From: DATBLQ01 sp036555325
GTDB lineage: Bacteria > Pseudomonadota > Alphaproteobacteria > Rhizobiales > Aestuariivirgaceae
Length of the DNA: 32,569 nucleotides
Direction of reading: 5' to 3'
Assembly (NCBI GenBank): GCA_036555325.1
Contig: DATBLQ010000068.1
Coordinates: forward strand, 1 to 32,569
Shown: positions 1 to 7,898 of the stretch, one piece after another
How positions within the stretch are numbered: position 1 is the first letter of the stretch
Layout: every line of letters starts with the position of its first letter
The notes under the pieces: generated by a model
What the model saw: the letters and a program-made list of their open reading frames with translations, nothing else
Told to the model about the DNA's origin: nothing
Database searches by the model: none
Made by a program: the position numbers and the translations under genes

Positions 1-284
1 TGATCTATTCGCTGACTTTGCCACGGTGGGGAAGCCTGGAGTTCATCGCATTAATCGCGGGCGTGTGTGTTCACGTCCTTACCGTTTTCTTGGCCTATCG
101 GTTGGGTGGATTTCTTAGCGCCGGCCTATCCCTCGTTTTCCCGATTGCAGCGCAGATCTACTGGGTTCTTGAAATTTGGGACAGAACTGACGGCTTCTGG
201 AGCCCATTCACCCTGATGTGCTGTGCCTATCTTCTGGTATGGGTGCTGATTTGCGCAAAGCGCATTCACCGTGGCCTCCGGTGA
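1..284 (+). CDS. Small hydrophobic membrane protein, 5' end at or beyond the window edge
   Basis: The reading frame is open from the first bases of the window to a TGA at 282-284, giving about 94 residues. The first two bases are TG and lie in frame as the end of a codon. If the missing base were A, the start would be an ATG straddling the edge. A TTG at 18 is an internal alternative. The protein is mostly hydrophobic with about three possible membrane segments (around FIALIAGVCVHVLTVFLAY, LSLVFPIAAQIYWVL and TLMCCAYLLVWVLICA) and a short basic tail (KRIHRGLR), which would place the C terminus in the cytoplasm. I do not recognise a family. It converges on the next gene with only 7 bp between the stops, and no terminator hairpin is visible there. 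Function unknown. Confidence 0.55.
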   Translation, partial: IYSLTLPRWGSLEFIALIAGVCVHVLTVFLAYRLGGFLSAGLSLVFPIAAQIYWVLEIWDRTDGFWSPFTLMCCAYLLVWVLICAKRIHRGLR

Positions 285-291
285 GAGATCG

Positions 292-978
292 CTAGTAAAT
301 GCGACGTTTGTCGATAGAGCATTTCACCGTCAAACACTCAACCTTCTTGGCGATGTTTTCCAATTGCTGCCGGATTGTTGTTCTTGAGGTGGAATGCCCA
401 CGAGCTCTGACCGAGGGCTGTACCGCCGCCGGTTCGACTTTAATTTTGCGCCTTTGCTTGACCATTCGACTGGGCCTTATTGGTTTCTTTGGTTTAACCA
501 CTGGCTTGTCAGACGTTGTCGATGATGTTGCTTGCTTTCCACTGGAGCCGGGTTTCCTCTCCCTAGGGAATACTTGACGAGAGAGCACTCGGTTGGCATC
601 GGGCGCTACGCTGGCTGCCTCGGGGATGGTGGGTGTCGAGGTTGAGGATTCCTGCAATTGCGCGGCCCTCTCCAGCCAAGTTGTTTGCAGCTGCTCAACT
701 TGCTTTATTAGGCGCTCGCTGATCCCCTGTCGATAGCGCGTTAAGGCAGCAGCGGCATCACGCCAGCACCGACTTGTGTGAGGATCGTTCGCCGTTTCCT
801 TATCTGAACAGCGATCTGTCCATTGGCCAACGAGTTGGGGAATTTCACTGACCAGCAAGTTTTCTGTTTTGGTTGTCCGTTGAACCACCTGCTGGTGTGA
901 GAGTGTCAATTCTCCAGCTTGAGCAGCAGTGGTTGCTAGACAGAGAAAAAACGCCAGAACGCTTATGCACTTACCCAT
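292..978 (-). CDS. Unknown exported basic protein
   Basis: About 228 residues. The first 21 or so form a clear signal peptide: MGK, a hydrophobic core (ISVLAFFLCLATTAA), then a QAG-type cleavage site. The mature N-terminal half (to about residue 110) is predicted helical, with two cysteines near DRCSD and SRCWRD that could form a disulfide. This cysteine-containing helical layout is loosely like LprI-type periplasmic domains, but I cannot assign it. The second half is low-complexity, rich in Ser, Thr, Pro, Lys and Arg (runs such as KPVVKPKKPIRPSR), and probably disordered and strongly basic. It ends in a short segment with two more cysteines (VECLTVKC). I chose ATG 978 because it sits directly before the signal peptide. 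A GTG at 993 would add five residues and has a poorly spaced GGGAG. Function unknown. Confidence 0.6.
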   Translation of the reverse strand: MGKCISVLAFFLCLATTAAQAGELTLSHQQVVQRTTKTENLLVSEIPQLVGQWTDRCSDKETANDPHTSRCWRDAAAALTRYRQGISERLIKQVEQLQTTWLERAAQLQESSTSTPTIPEAASVAPDANRVLSRQVFPRERKPGSSGKQATSSTTSDKPVVKPKKPIRPSRMVKQRRKIKVEPAAVQPSVRARGHSTSRTTIRQQLENIAKKVECLTVKCSIDKRRIY

Positions 979-1100
979 GGGGAACTCACTCACTTACTCC
1001 CACTCGTTAGGTAAGGAATTTGGAGGCGACATTATGGCATCGCAATTCAGCTGAAGCTTGGCTTAAGCCCGAGTTGCTGGTGCGGCTGCGCGAGCCGTAG

Positions 1101-3071
1101 TCATTGCACCGGCGCGTCCGCCCCTTGCAGCGATTCGATACGAGCCAGCATCTCACGGGCAAGCTCGCTAAGCGAAGGATCGCGCGCGCCCATCACGAGA
1201 ACCAGATCGCCCGGCCTCGCTTGTTGGGCGATCCGGCCCACAAGCCAATCCCGTGAGGGCGCAAATTCGGCGTTCGTACCGAGCGCCGCGATCTCCGCCA
1301 CGATGTCGGCCGACGAAAAATCGCGCGTCGCGCTGCCGCCCACGTAGTAGACCTCCAGCATGAACAAACGGTCGTCCGACCCGAGCTCGCGCGAGAAGGT
1401 CGCCACGAAGTCGCGACGCAGGAAACGGGTTGGCCCGTAGCCGTGCGGCTGATAGATGGCGAGCACGCGCCTGGCACGAAGCTTCGCCGTCCTGATCGCG
1501 GCGGTGATCTTCGCTGCATTGTGGGCGAAATCGTCGATCACCTCGACGCCGCGCGCCTTGCCAACGGTCTGGAAGCGTCGCCCGATACCCGCGAAATTTG
1601 CCAGCGGTCCCACCATTTCTTCGAGCGCCACGCCAAGCACGCGACAGGCGGCGATCGCGGCCAGCGCGTTTGCTACGTTGTGCGCGCCGGGCACCCGCAG
1701 CTCGAATTGCGTGTCCCCCACTCGGAACCTGCTTGAGCCGGGTCCAAGCTCGACATCCTCGCCGCGAATATCGGCGCGCGGGCCAAGGCCGAAACGAAGG
1801 GCGCCACCGGCGAACTGATCGAGGTTCTCGGCGTCGCCCACCGCCAACGTCTCACGCGCGCGGGCTCGCAACGTGGCGAACATCCTCGCAACCTCTGCCA
1901 TCTCTTTGTGGTCGCGCTGAAGATTGAGGATAACGCCGATGGCGGGCGTGTAACGCATGAGCGAGCCGTCGCTCTCGTCGGCCTCGACCACGAGCAGGTC
2001 CGATCGTCCTGCCCACGCATTGCCGGGCAGGCCTTGCGCCGACAATTCCGGCAGATCGCCGCCGGTGATCACTGACGGATCGCGGGCCGTGCCGCTCAGG
2101 ATGGCGAAGATCATCGCCGTCACCGTTGATTTACCGCTGGTTCCCGTGACGGCGATCGAGCGATAGGCGGCGACGAAATGCGCAAGCAGCTCCGAGCGAT
2201 GAATGATGGGAATGCCCAGCCTGCGGGCCGCGACGACGTCAGACACTTGATCTTCGACGGCCGTTGAGACGACGAGCGCCGCGCAGTCGGGGCCGAGCCC
2301 GCTTCCGTCCTGCGGCATCACCTCGATGCCGAGCCGCTCGAGCTGCGCGCGCAAGGTCGTGCGCTCGCCACGGTCGAAGGCGCGGTCGCTGCCGCTCGCT
2401 TTGCCGCCGGTCATCACCTGGAACTGAGCGAGTGCGCTCATGCCGGCGCCGCCGAGCCCCGCGTAGTGGAAGCGGCCTTCGCCGCGCGGGTTAGGGATGC
2501 TTCGCGTATCGGGCGCAGCGACGAAGGCGAAATCGCCTTCGCGCAAATGGCCAGAAAGCTCACATACGCCCTCATTCGAGAGGCGCACACAGCCATGCGA
2601 CACGGGGCGGCCAAGCAGGTTCTCGTGATTTGTGCCGTGCAAATAGATGTAGCGCGCAAGCGAGTCGCAGCCCGGCCCGCGATTCACCCCCTCCTCGAGC
2701 CCCTCAAGGGTAAGAATGCGTGTCAGGATCAGATCGTCCTCGCGCGCCTCTCCGCGCCACGTCTCGCCGGTCGGCTTGCGCGAGACGAACACCGTGCCAG
2801 ACGCCGCATCCTCGCCGATCCGCGCTCTTATACGGTGCCATCCCGGCGGAGTGCGAAGGGAGCCCTCCTCACCGCCGATTCCGGCGCGGGCCGTGGAGAC
2901 GGGCCATGCAGCGGCGGCCTTTCCCTCTTCCAGCCAGACCGCAAGCTGGCGTTCGACATCGACCACAAGCAGCCGCTCAGGCAGTTCAGCCGGAGCGCCC
3001 TCGCGCCCGAGGCCGCGACGCGCGAGATCGAGCACGCGGACTGCAAGCGATGGGTCGGGTGAAATGGTCAC
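1101..3071 (-). CDS. YkuD L,D-transpeptidase-type domain fused to a Mur ligase
   Basis: One uninterrupted frame of about 656 residues holds two enzymes. Residues about 32-185 form a YkuD domain with the HGT motif (145-147) and the SHGCVRL active-site motif (158-164, nucleophile Cys161). Residues about 200-640 form a Mur ligase most like MurC/Mpl: GGAGMSALA nucleotide motif (207-215), ATP P-loop GTSGKS (310-315), VVEADESD (361-368), DDFAHN (513-518, where the usual following Pro is Ala) and QPHGYGPTRFL (541-551). There is no signal peptide or membrane segment, so the YkuD domain should be cytosolic, unlike ordinary cross-linking L,D-transpeptidases. A cytosolic YkuD L,D-carboxypeptidase (ElsL of Acinetobacter) is known in peptidoglycan recycling, and Mpl consumes the tripeptide that such an enzyme makes. 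A recycling role for the fusion is my inference. The start is uncertain: GTG at 3071 or TTG at 3089, both with weak ribosome sites. It lies 71 bp downstream of the kinase gene on the same strand. Confidence 0.85.
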   Translation of the reverse strand: MTISPDPSLAVRVLDLARRGLGREGAPAELPERLLVVDVERQLAVWLEEGKAAAAWPVSTARAGIGGEEGSLRTPPGWHRIRARIGEDAASGTVFVSRKPTGETWRGEAREDDLILTRILTLEGLEEGVNRGPGCDSLARYIYLHGTNHENLLGRPVSHGCVRLSNEGVCELSGHLREGDFAFVAAPDTRSIPNPRGEGRFHYAGLGGAGMSALAQFQVMTGGKASGSDRAFDRGERTTLRAQLERLGIEVMPQDGSGLGPDCAALVVSTAVEDQVSDVVAARRLGIPIIHRSELLAHFVAAYRSIAVTGTSGKSTVTAMIFAILSGTARDPSVITGGDLPELSAQGLPGNAWAGRSDLLVVEADESDGSLMRYTPAIGVILNLQRDHKEMAEVARMFATLRARARETLAVGDAENLDQFAGGALRFGLGPRADIRGEDVELGPGSSRFRVGDTQFELRVPGAHNVANALAAIAACRVLGVALEEMVGPLANFAGIGRRFQTVGKARGVEVIDDFAHNAAKITAAIRTAKLRARRVLAIYQPHGYGPTRFLRRDFVATFSRELGSDDRLFMLEVYYVGGSATRDFSSADIVAEIAALGTNAEFAPSRDWLVGRIAQQARPGDLVLVMGARDPSLSELAREMLARIESLQGADAPVQ

Positions 3072-3142
3072 GCGCGCACTCTGCCACAAAGCGCCTGTGC
3101 ACCGATAGATGGATGCGCCCCACGCGCCCCCGCTTCGATACC

Positions 3143-5542
3143 TCAGTTCATTTGGCGTGCCTTGGCGATTGCTCGCGCTAATTCCTGAGGCCCGTATGGT
3201 TTTCGCAGCATCGCTACTGGGTAATTTGGCGGCAACGATGCTCGCGAATATCCTGTCGTCAGCAAGACACGTATTGTTGGATACCGATTCTGGATTTGCT
3301 CGGCGAGGTCAATCCCATTAATACCACCAGGCATAACGACATCTGAAAATACCAAATCAAACTGTTCATCAGATTCTAGAATTCGCAAAGCTTCCTCAGC
3401 ATTCGTTGCCTTGACTGGTTGGTAACCCAGTTCGTTCAGCATCTGCGTAACGACAACAGCCACATTCAAATCGTCCTCGACTACAAGGATCCTGCCCGAA
3501 CCCGCAGGGAGCGGCGCGGAATTGCTAACAGGCTCGTCCGACTGGGGAAGGCCATGGGAGCGTGGTAGCATAAGCCTCACCGTTGTTCCCTTGCCCAATT
3601 GGCTCTCGATCTGCGCGGTTCCGCCGGACTGTGTGGCAAAACCGTAGACCTGACTGAGCCCCAACCCGGTGCCACGCCCCGTCGCCTTGGTCGTAAAGAA
3701 CGGGTCGAAAGCTTTTGCCTGTACTTCCGCCGACATTCCCGTCCCGCTGTCGGTTACGATGATGTCCACAAAATCACCCGCACTCGTTTGAATATTTTTG
3801 GCGGTAATAAGGAGCAGTCCACCATTTGGCATGGCATCCCTGGCATTAACGGCAAGATTTAGGATCACCAGCTCAAACTGGTTGGGATCTACTCGAATTG
3901 GCCACAAGCTGGGGTCACAGCTGATTTCGACAATAATGTCCTCTCGCAAAGACCGATCCAGCAAGGATCGCATCCCTTGGAGGCGGCTGCCGGCGTTGAC
4001 GATCTCCGGATGCAGCGTCTCGCGCCTGGCGAAGGTGAGCAATTGCCGGGTAAGCTTTGTTCCACGCTCGACGGCCTGGTTCATTGCATCGATTATGTCT
4101 GCTCGTTGTTCGCTGTTTTCTTGGCGGCCCAGCATGCGAACGCCCGCCGAAATTGTCATCAACAGATTGTTAAAATCATGGGCGATTCCGCCAGTGAGTT
4201 GGCCAACCGCCTCCATCTTTTGTGCTTGAACCAGTTCGGCTCGTGTGCGCTCTAGAGCGATTTGCGCTTCGTGCTTTTCTGTCATGTCACGGGTAACCGT
4301 GGCAAAGCCCAGTAGTTTTCCTTCATTGCTACGTACTGCGCTAAGCACGTCGCTCGCCCAAAACTGGCTTCCGTCGCGCCGAACCCGCCAGCCCTCAGAT
4401 TCATATCGCCCGAAGTCCTTTGCACCATTGAGGGCACGCTCCGGCACTCCCTGTGCCTGATCGTCAGGCGTGTAGAACTTTCGGAAATGCTGCTCCGAAA
4501 CTTCGGTTTCTTCATATTGCTTGATTCGCTGTGCCCCCGGGTTCCAGCTAACCACTCGACCATCGGGGTCGAGCATGTAGATGGCGTGGTCTGGTACGGA
4601 ATCGATCAGGAGTTGGTAACTTGCTTCATGCTTTTGCAAGGCAGTCTGCCTAGATGAAACAGCTGCACTCAACGCAAGACTTGGCAGAGTGGCGCTAATG
4701 ATGAAGGCCACCACAAGCAGGAAGCTTTCGTTCAATGACGGCTGCATGAACGGCCCGTGTCCTGCTATCACCCCCCAGATTGCGAACGCTGAAAGGATCA
4801 GCGCGACCGCCGAGGTCTCGCGCGGACTGTGCCGGAGCGCTGCCCACAGCAATGGCAGGATGGCAAGAAACGATAGAGCATTGCGGCTTACAATCTCAGG
4901 AAATAGAGGGCTGAATGCGACCATGCCCACTAATGCCGCAAGGAGAAAAGTGATGATCACCTCTCCACTCGCCAAATCTTTCTCTCTCGGCGATGACCAC
5001 AAAGTGAGGGCGGGAGCCACGACGATTGCACCTGCAACATCGCCCAGCCACCACGTTAGCCAGACATGCATTAGGTTCGCCATACTGGCATGACCATAAA
5101 TAATCAGTGCCGCAGCGCCTATTGTAGCGCTGATGGGTGTCGCCAAAGCAATTATGATGATGGCAAATTTGGCAATCCCGAGGGGTGTTGCGAAAGTTTG
5201 CCGGCCCTGGCACCAGCGATTGAGCAAATAAACGGCCACTCCGGCTTCAAGGCTATTACCCAGTGCAATAGCAGTTGAGCTCCCTACGCTGGCGGTAGTT
5301 GTCAAATTGACGAGAAAGGCCGCAATGCCAATCGCTGGCAGAATTTGATAGCCGCGTAGGAGCACCAGCGCGAGGGCAAGACCAGTGGGAGGCCAGATCG
5401 GCGATATGCTGGGATTTATAGAAGCAAACCCCAGGCTCGCCTTTGCCACGACGAAATAGAGACCGGCTGCTACGACCCACTCGAGTAGCCTGTGAACCGG
5501 AAGATCGCTATGGGGAAGCCGTTTGGCTTGTTCGAGCTCCAT
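3143..5542 (-). CDS. MASE1-PAS hybrid sensor histidine kinase
   Basis: About 799 residues. Residues about 20-300 are a multi-pass MASE1 sensor region, with the signature SPIWPPTGLALALVLLRG and WWLGDVAGAIVVAPAL. A PAS domain follows (about 309-420, ending VTRDMTEK). The HisKA segment has phospho-acceptor His455 in GGIAHDFNN. The HATPase has an N box (NLAVNARDAMP), DSGTGM, FDPFFTTK and GRGTGLGLS. A C-terminal receiver (about 684-799) has the acidic pair in VVEDD, phospho-acceptor Asp734 in FSDVVMPG, TTGYS, and Lys in LRKPY. All catalytic motifs look intact. I start at ATG 5542. The open frame continues further upstream into the preceding gene, but that stretch has no membrane or domain character. 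A GTG at 5551 with GAGGGGA about 10 bases upstream is a good alternative. No separate response regulator lies nearby, so partner and signal are unknown. Confidence 0.9.
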   Translation of the reverse strand: MELEQAKRLPHSDLPVHRLLEWVVAAGLYFVVAKASLGFASINPSISPIWPPTGLALALVLLRGYQILPAIGIAAFLVNLTTTASVGSSTAIALGNSLEAGVAVYLLNRWCQGRQTFATPLGIAKFAIIIIALATPISATIGAAALIIYGHASMANLMHVWLTWWLGDVAGAIVVAPALTLWSSPREKDLASGEVIITFLLAALVGMVAFSPLFPEIVSRNALSFLAILPLLWAALRHSPRETSAVALILSAFAIWGVIAGHGPFMQPSLNESFLLVVAFIISATLPSLALSAAVSSRQTALQKHEASYQLLIDSVPDHAIYMLDPDGRVVSWNPGAQRIKQYEETEVSEQHFRKFYTPDDQAQGVPERALNGAKDFGRYESEGWRVRRDGSQFWASDVLSAVRSNEGKLLGFATVTRDMTEKHEAQIALERTRAELVQAQKMEAVGQLTGGIAHDFNNLLMTISAGVRMLGRQENSEQRADIIDAMNQAVERGTKLTRQLLTFARRETLHPEIVNAGSRLQGMRSLLDRSLREDIIVEISCDPSLWPIRVDPNQFELVILNLAVNARDAMPNGGLLLITAKNIQTSAGDFVDIIVTDSGTGMSAEVQAKAFDPFFTTKATGRGTGLGLSQVYGFATQSGGTAQIESQLGKGTTVRLMLPRSHGLPQSDEPVSNSAPLPAGSGRILVVEDDLNVAVVVTQMLNELGYQPVKATNAEEALRILESDEQFDLVFSDVVMPGGINGIDLAEQIQNRYPTIRVLLTTGYSRASLPPNYPVAMLRKPYGPQELARAIAKARQMN

Positions 5543-5592
5543 GCCGTCCACTCGCTGAAAGGTCCCCTCAGTGTAGTTTTCTACCCAAGATC

Positions 5593-6534
5593 CTAGTTTG
5601 GCGGCTCGATTCTGTGAATCGCTTGCCCCGACACCCATATGGAACCGGCTCCGTAGCGAATAGCATCGCCCATTCCTATGGCATAAAATTTTCCTATGAA
5701 TGTGTTCGTCTTTGGATCGATCTTTGCCACCGGCACGCTTCGTGTCGTGACCCACACATAGCCGCCGCCGGTGGTGATATCACCACCTCCCCCAACCAGC
5801 CCAGCTTCGATCGTGGCGATGACCTTGCCCGTTGGGTCGATTCTCTGAACGGTGCCGTCGCCCTGGTTAAGCACCCAGATCGAGCCTTCGCCGGACGTGA
5901 GAAAGCGAGGCTGCTCATGAAGCGAAGTAGTCGAAACTATGGTGTTGCTCTCGGGATCGATACGATATAGCTCACCGGTCCGGCCGGCTGTTACCCACAC
6001 CGAACCAAAGTCGACAAGCGCGGCAGCACCACTGTCAGGCAAATTGATCTTCGCCTCCGCCTCACCCGTCGCGGCATTGAACCGCGCCAATGTGCGGTCG
6101 AGTCCCTCCTCGGTAACGACCCAGACAGAGCCCTCCCCGACGCCGATGCTCCCTTCGCTGCCGAGCATCTGAGCCGGGATCTCTTTAATTTCTTGGTTGG
6201 AGTTCGGATCGATCTTATGGATGAGATCGGCACTCACATCTGGAACCCACACGGCACCTTCTCCGATACAAATACCGCGAACACGGCCTCCTATGCTGCT
6301 CTTGAGCGCGATCTCAACAAAACTATTGTCCTTGGGATCGACGCGCAGCAGACGCCGGCCACTTATCATCCATAACGAATCGAAGCCGAAGGCCATGAAA
6401 TCACCGCTTTTCGGAATTTCTGCCTGAACGACCAGCGAACCGTTGTAGCCAGGTGGTACATCCGATTGAGCCGGCGCTGCCATAGAGAGCAGTGCAGTCG
6501 AGATGAACAGAATCTTACAAAGGGGCCACTTCAT
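5593..6534 (-). CDS. Secreted seven-bladed beta-propeller protein (Vgb/YVTN-like)
   Basis: About 313 residues with a signal peptide (MKWPLCK, then ILFISTALLSMAAPAQS). The rest is built from seven repeats of the type (E/F)GS(V/I)WV followed by xxRIDPxxN, for example FDSLWM, EGAVWV, EGSVWV, FGSVWV, EGSIWV, GGYVWV and AGSIWV. This matches a seven-bladed propeller of the virginiamycin B lyase-like/YVTN class. I see no catalytic set that would prove lyase activity, so a binding or scaffold role in the periplasm is as likely. ATG 6534 is chosen because it precedes the signal peptide and has GGAGA about seven bases upstream. A longer frame to 6597 adds a stretch that does not fit a signal peptide. 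It is 50 bp from the kinase gene downstream on the same strand, so the two may share a transcript. An inverted repeat covers its ribosome-binding region. Confidence 0.8.
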   Translation of the reverse strand: MKWPLCKILFISTALLSMAAPAQSDVPPGYNGSLVVQAEIPKSGDFMAFGFDSLWMISGRRLLRVDPKDNSFVEIALKSSIGGRVRGICIGEGAVWVPDVSADLIHKIDPNSNQEIKEIPAQMLGSEGSIGVGEGSVWVVTEEGLDRTLARFNAATGEAEAKINLPDSGAAALVDFGSVWVTAGRTGELYRIDPESNTIVSTTSLHEQPRFLTSGEGSIWVLNQGDGTVQRIDPTGKVIATIEAGLVGGGGDITTGGGYVWVTTRSVPVAKIDPKTNTFIGKFYAIGMGDAIRYGAGSIWVSGQAIHRIEPPN

Positions 6535-6543
6535 CTCTCGTCT

Positions 6544-6569
6544 CCACAACCGTTGTATCATGGTTGTGG
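6544..6569 (-). promoter_or_regulatory. Perfect 8-bp inverted repeat at the propeller gene leader
   Basis: CCACAACC at 6544-6551 and GGTTGTGG at 6562-6569 are exact inverted repeats separated by 10 bases. The repeat begins 10 bases upstream of ATG 6534. In the transcript the 3' arm ends directly at the GGAGA ribosome site, so a hairpin could partly cover it. It could equally be a dimeric repressor operator. No regulator gene is adjacent. Confidence 0.4.
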
Positions 6570-6696
6570 CTACGCCTGTAGCTAGTCCATCAAGCACGTT
6601 CGGACCAGGCTGCGGGCCTTATCTGTCTCGACGGACAAGCGCAAAGCCGAAAAACCACGCCTCTTGATAGAAAGTCTTGTGCTTAGACCCGTGAAT

Positions 6697-6729
6697 AGTC
6701 TGGCCAAACCTGGCGCTTATTGGCAGACT
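6697..6729. promoter_or_regulatory. Imperfect 10-11 bp inverted repeat in the divergent region
   Basis: AGTCTGGCCAA (6697-6707) and TTGGCAGACT (6720-6729) pair along their length with one bulged base and a 12-base loop. TGGC occurs four times between 6701 and 6760. The site is about 92 bp upstream of the binding-protein start and could be an operator for it or for the divergent propeller gene. No clear -35/-10 pair was recognised nearby. Confidence 0.3.
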
Positions 6730-6820
6730 GTAACACTGGCGTGGGAACCGGGGACGCCCAACAATCAATATCAATCAATGTGCAGCCCAGAATTCACTTT
6801 TCTTCAAGGGAGGCTATCTG

Positions 6821-7834
6821 ATGAAGTTCCCCCAACACCGTCGTGGTTTCTTGGCCGGTTTGTCAGCCGTTGCAGCAGCAGCCTACTTCAATGTCCCTCC
6901 ATCCTTTGCTGCAGGAGAACCTCCGCCTGAGACAACCACGGTGCGTTTGCCCAGGTGGATTGGCGGTGCTCTCTGCTGGGCTGCCCCATACGTTGCCGGA
7001 GAGTTACTGCGCGCCGAGGGCTTTACTGATGTTCGCTATTTCCAAGGCGATCCTTCGGTTGATCATTCGGTGTGGATTGCCGACGGCGAGACGGATTTTA
7101 GCATCAACTATCCAGCTATTCATATTGCTTCCATAGAAGCGGGCGTCCCCATCATTGTCCTGGCGGGGCTGCACTCAGGCTGTCTCGAATTAATCGCCAA
7201 TGAAAATATCCGCAGCGTCGCGGATTTACGAGGCAAGCGGGTTGGAGTGGATGGTCTCGGCGGGGCGTCCCATGTGCACCTCAGCATGATGGCAGCCTAC
7301 GTTGGGCTTAACCCGGAAAAGGATATTGAATGGGTTGTTCAGCCAACTAATCCTGCAGAGCTTTTTATTCAAGGAAAGGTCGATGCTTTTCTCGGTACAC
7401 CGCCGCAGCCGCAGGAACTTCGCGCCAAGAACATTGGCCATGTCATCATTAGTACGACCACCGATCCGCCCTGGTCGCAACAGTACTGTTGTATGATTTG
7501 TGTGAGAGCGGAATATTTGAGCAAAAACCCTGTGGCGACAAAGCGAGTCCTCAGGGCGATATTTAAGGCCGCCGATCTGTGTGTGACGGACCCAAAATCG
7601 GTCGCCCAACAACTGGTCGATCGCGAGTTCGTTCCCAACTACGACAATGCTTTCCAAACACTCGCTGATATACGATACGACAGGTGGCGGGAGTACGATC
7701 CAGAGGCGTCACTGCTGTTTTATGCCCTGCGTATGAAAGAATTGGGTATGATTCAATCCAGTCCGCAGCAAATAATTGCGGATGGCACCGATTGGCGGTT
7801 TCTTAATGAGCTCAAGCGCGAGCTGAAAACCTGA
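6821..7834 (+). CDS. NMT1/SsuA-like periplasmic substrate-binding protein, Tat-type signal
   Basis: 337 residues. The N terminus has a twin-arginine motif (HRRGFLAG, about residues 7-14), a hydrophobic stretch and an Ala-rich cleavage region near SFAAG, so export by Tat is likely. The body fits the NMT1/THI5-like, SsuA/TauA/NrtA fold of ABC binding proteins: VRLPRWIGG at the start of lobe 1, ADGETDFSINYPAIHIASIEAGVPIIVLAGL, then LRGKRVGVDGLGGASH and QGKVDAFLG. Members bind sulfonates, nitrate, pyrimidine precursors or similar small molecules; the ligand cannot be read here. No matching permease or ATPase is adjacent: the ABC genes that follow lie on the opposite strand and have their own binding protein. 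It is therefore an orphan component. The start has GGGAGG about 9 bases upstream. Confidence 0.8.
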   Translation: MKFPQHRRGFLAGLSAVAAAAYFNVPPSFAAGEPPPETTTVRLPRWIGGALCWAAPYVAGELLRAEGFTDVRYFQGDPSVDHSVWIADGETDFSINYPAIHIASIEAGVPIIVLAGLHSGCLELIANENIRSVADLRGKRVGVDGLGGASHVHLSMMAAYVGLNPEKDIEWVVQPTNPAELFIQGKVDAFLGTPPQPQELRAKNIGHVIISTTTDPPWSQQYCCMICVRAEYLSKNPVATKRVLRAIFKAADLCVTDPKSVAQQLVDREFVPNYDNAFQTLADIRYDRWREYDPEASLLFYALRMKELGMIQSSPQQIIADGTDWRFLNELKRELKT

Positions 7835-7898
7835 GATCAAGCACAGAGCGGCAAAAACCTTCACCAAAGTGTTCGTTACTCACGTGCGAATGCTCTTA

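Noticed and set aside
1060..1069. Palindrome GGCTTAAGCC and a nearby 5-bp stem (about 1085-1100) between the exported protein and the fusion gene
   Set aside because: Short, without a T tract; insufficient to call a terminator or operator.
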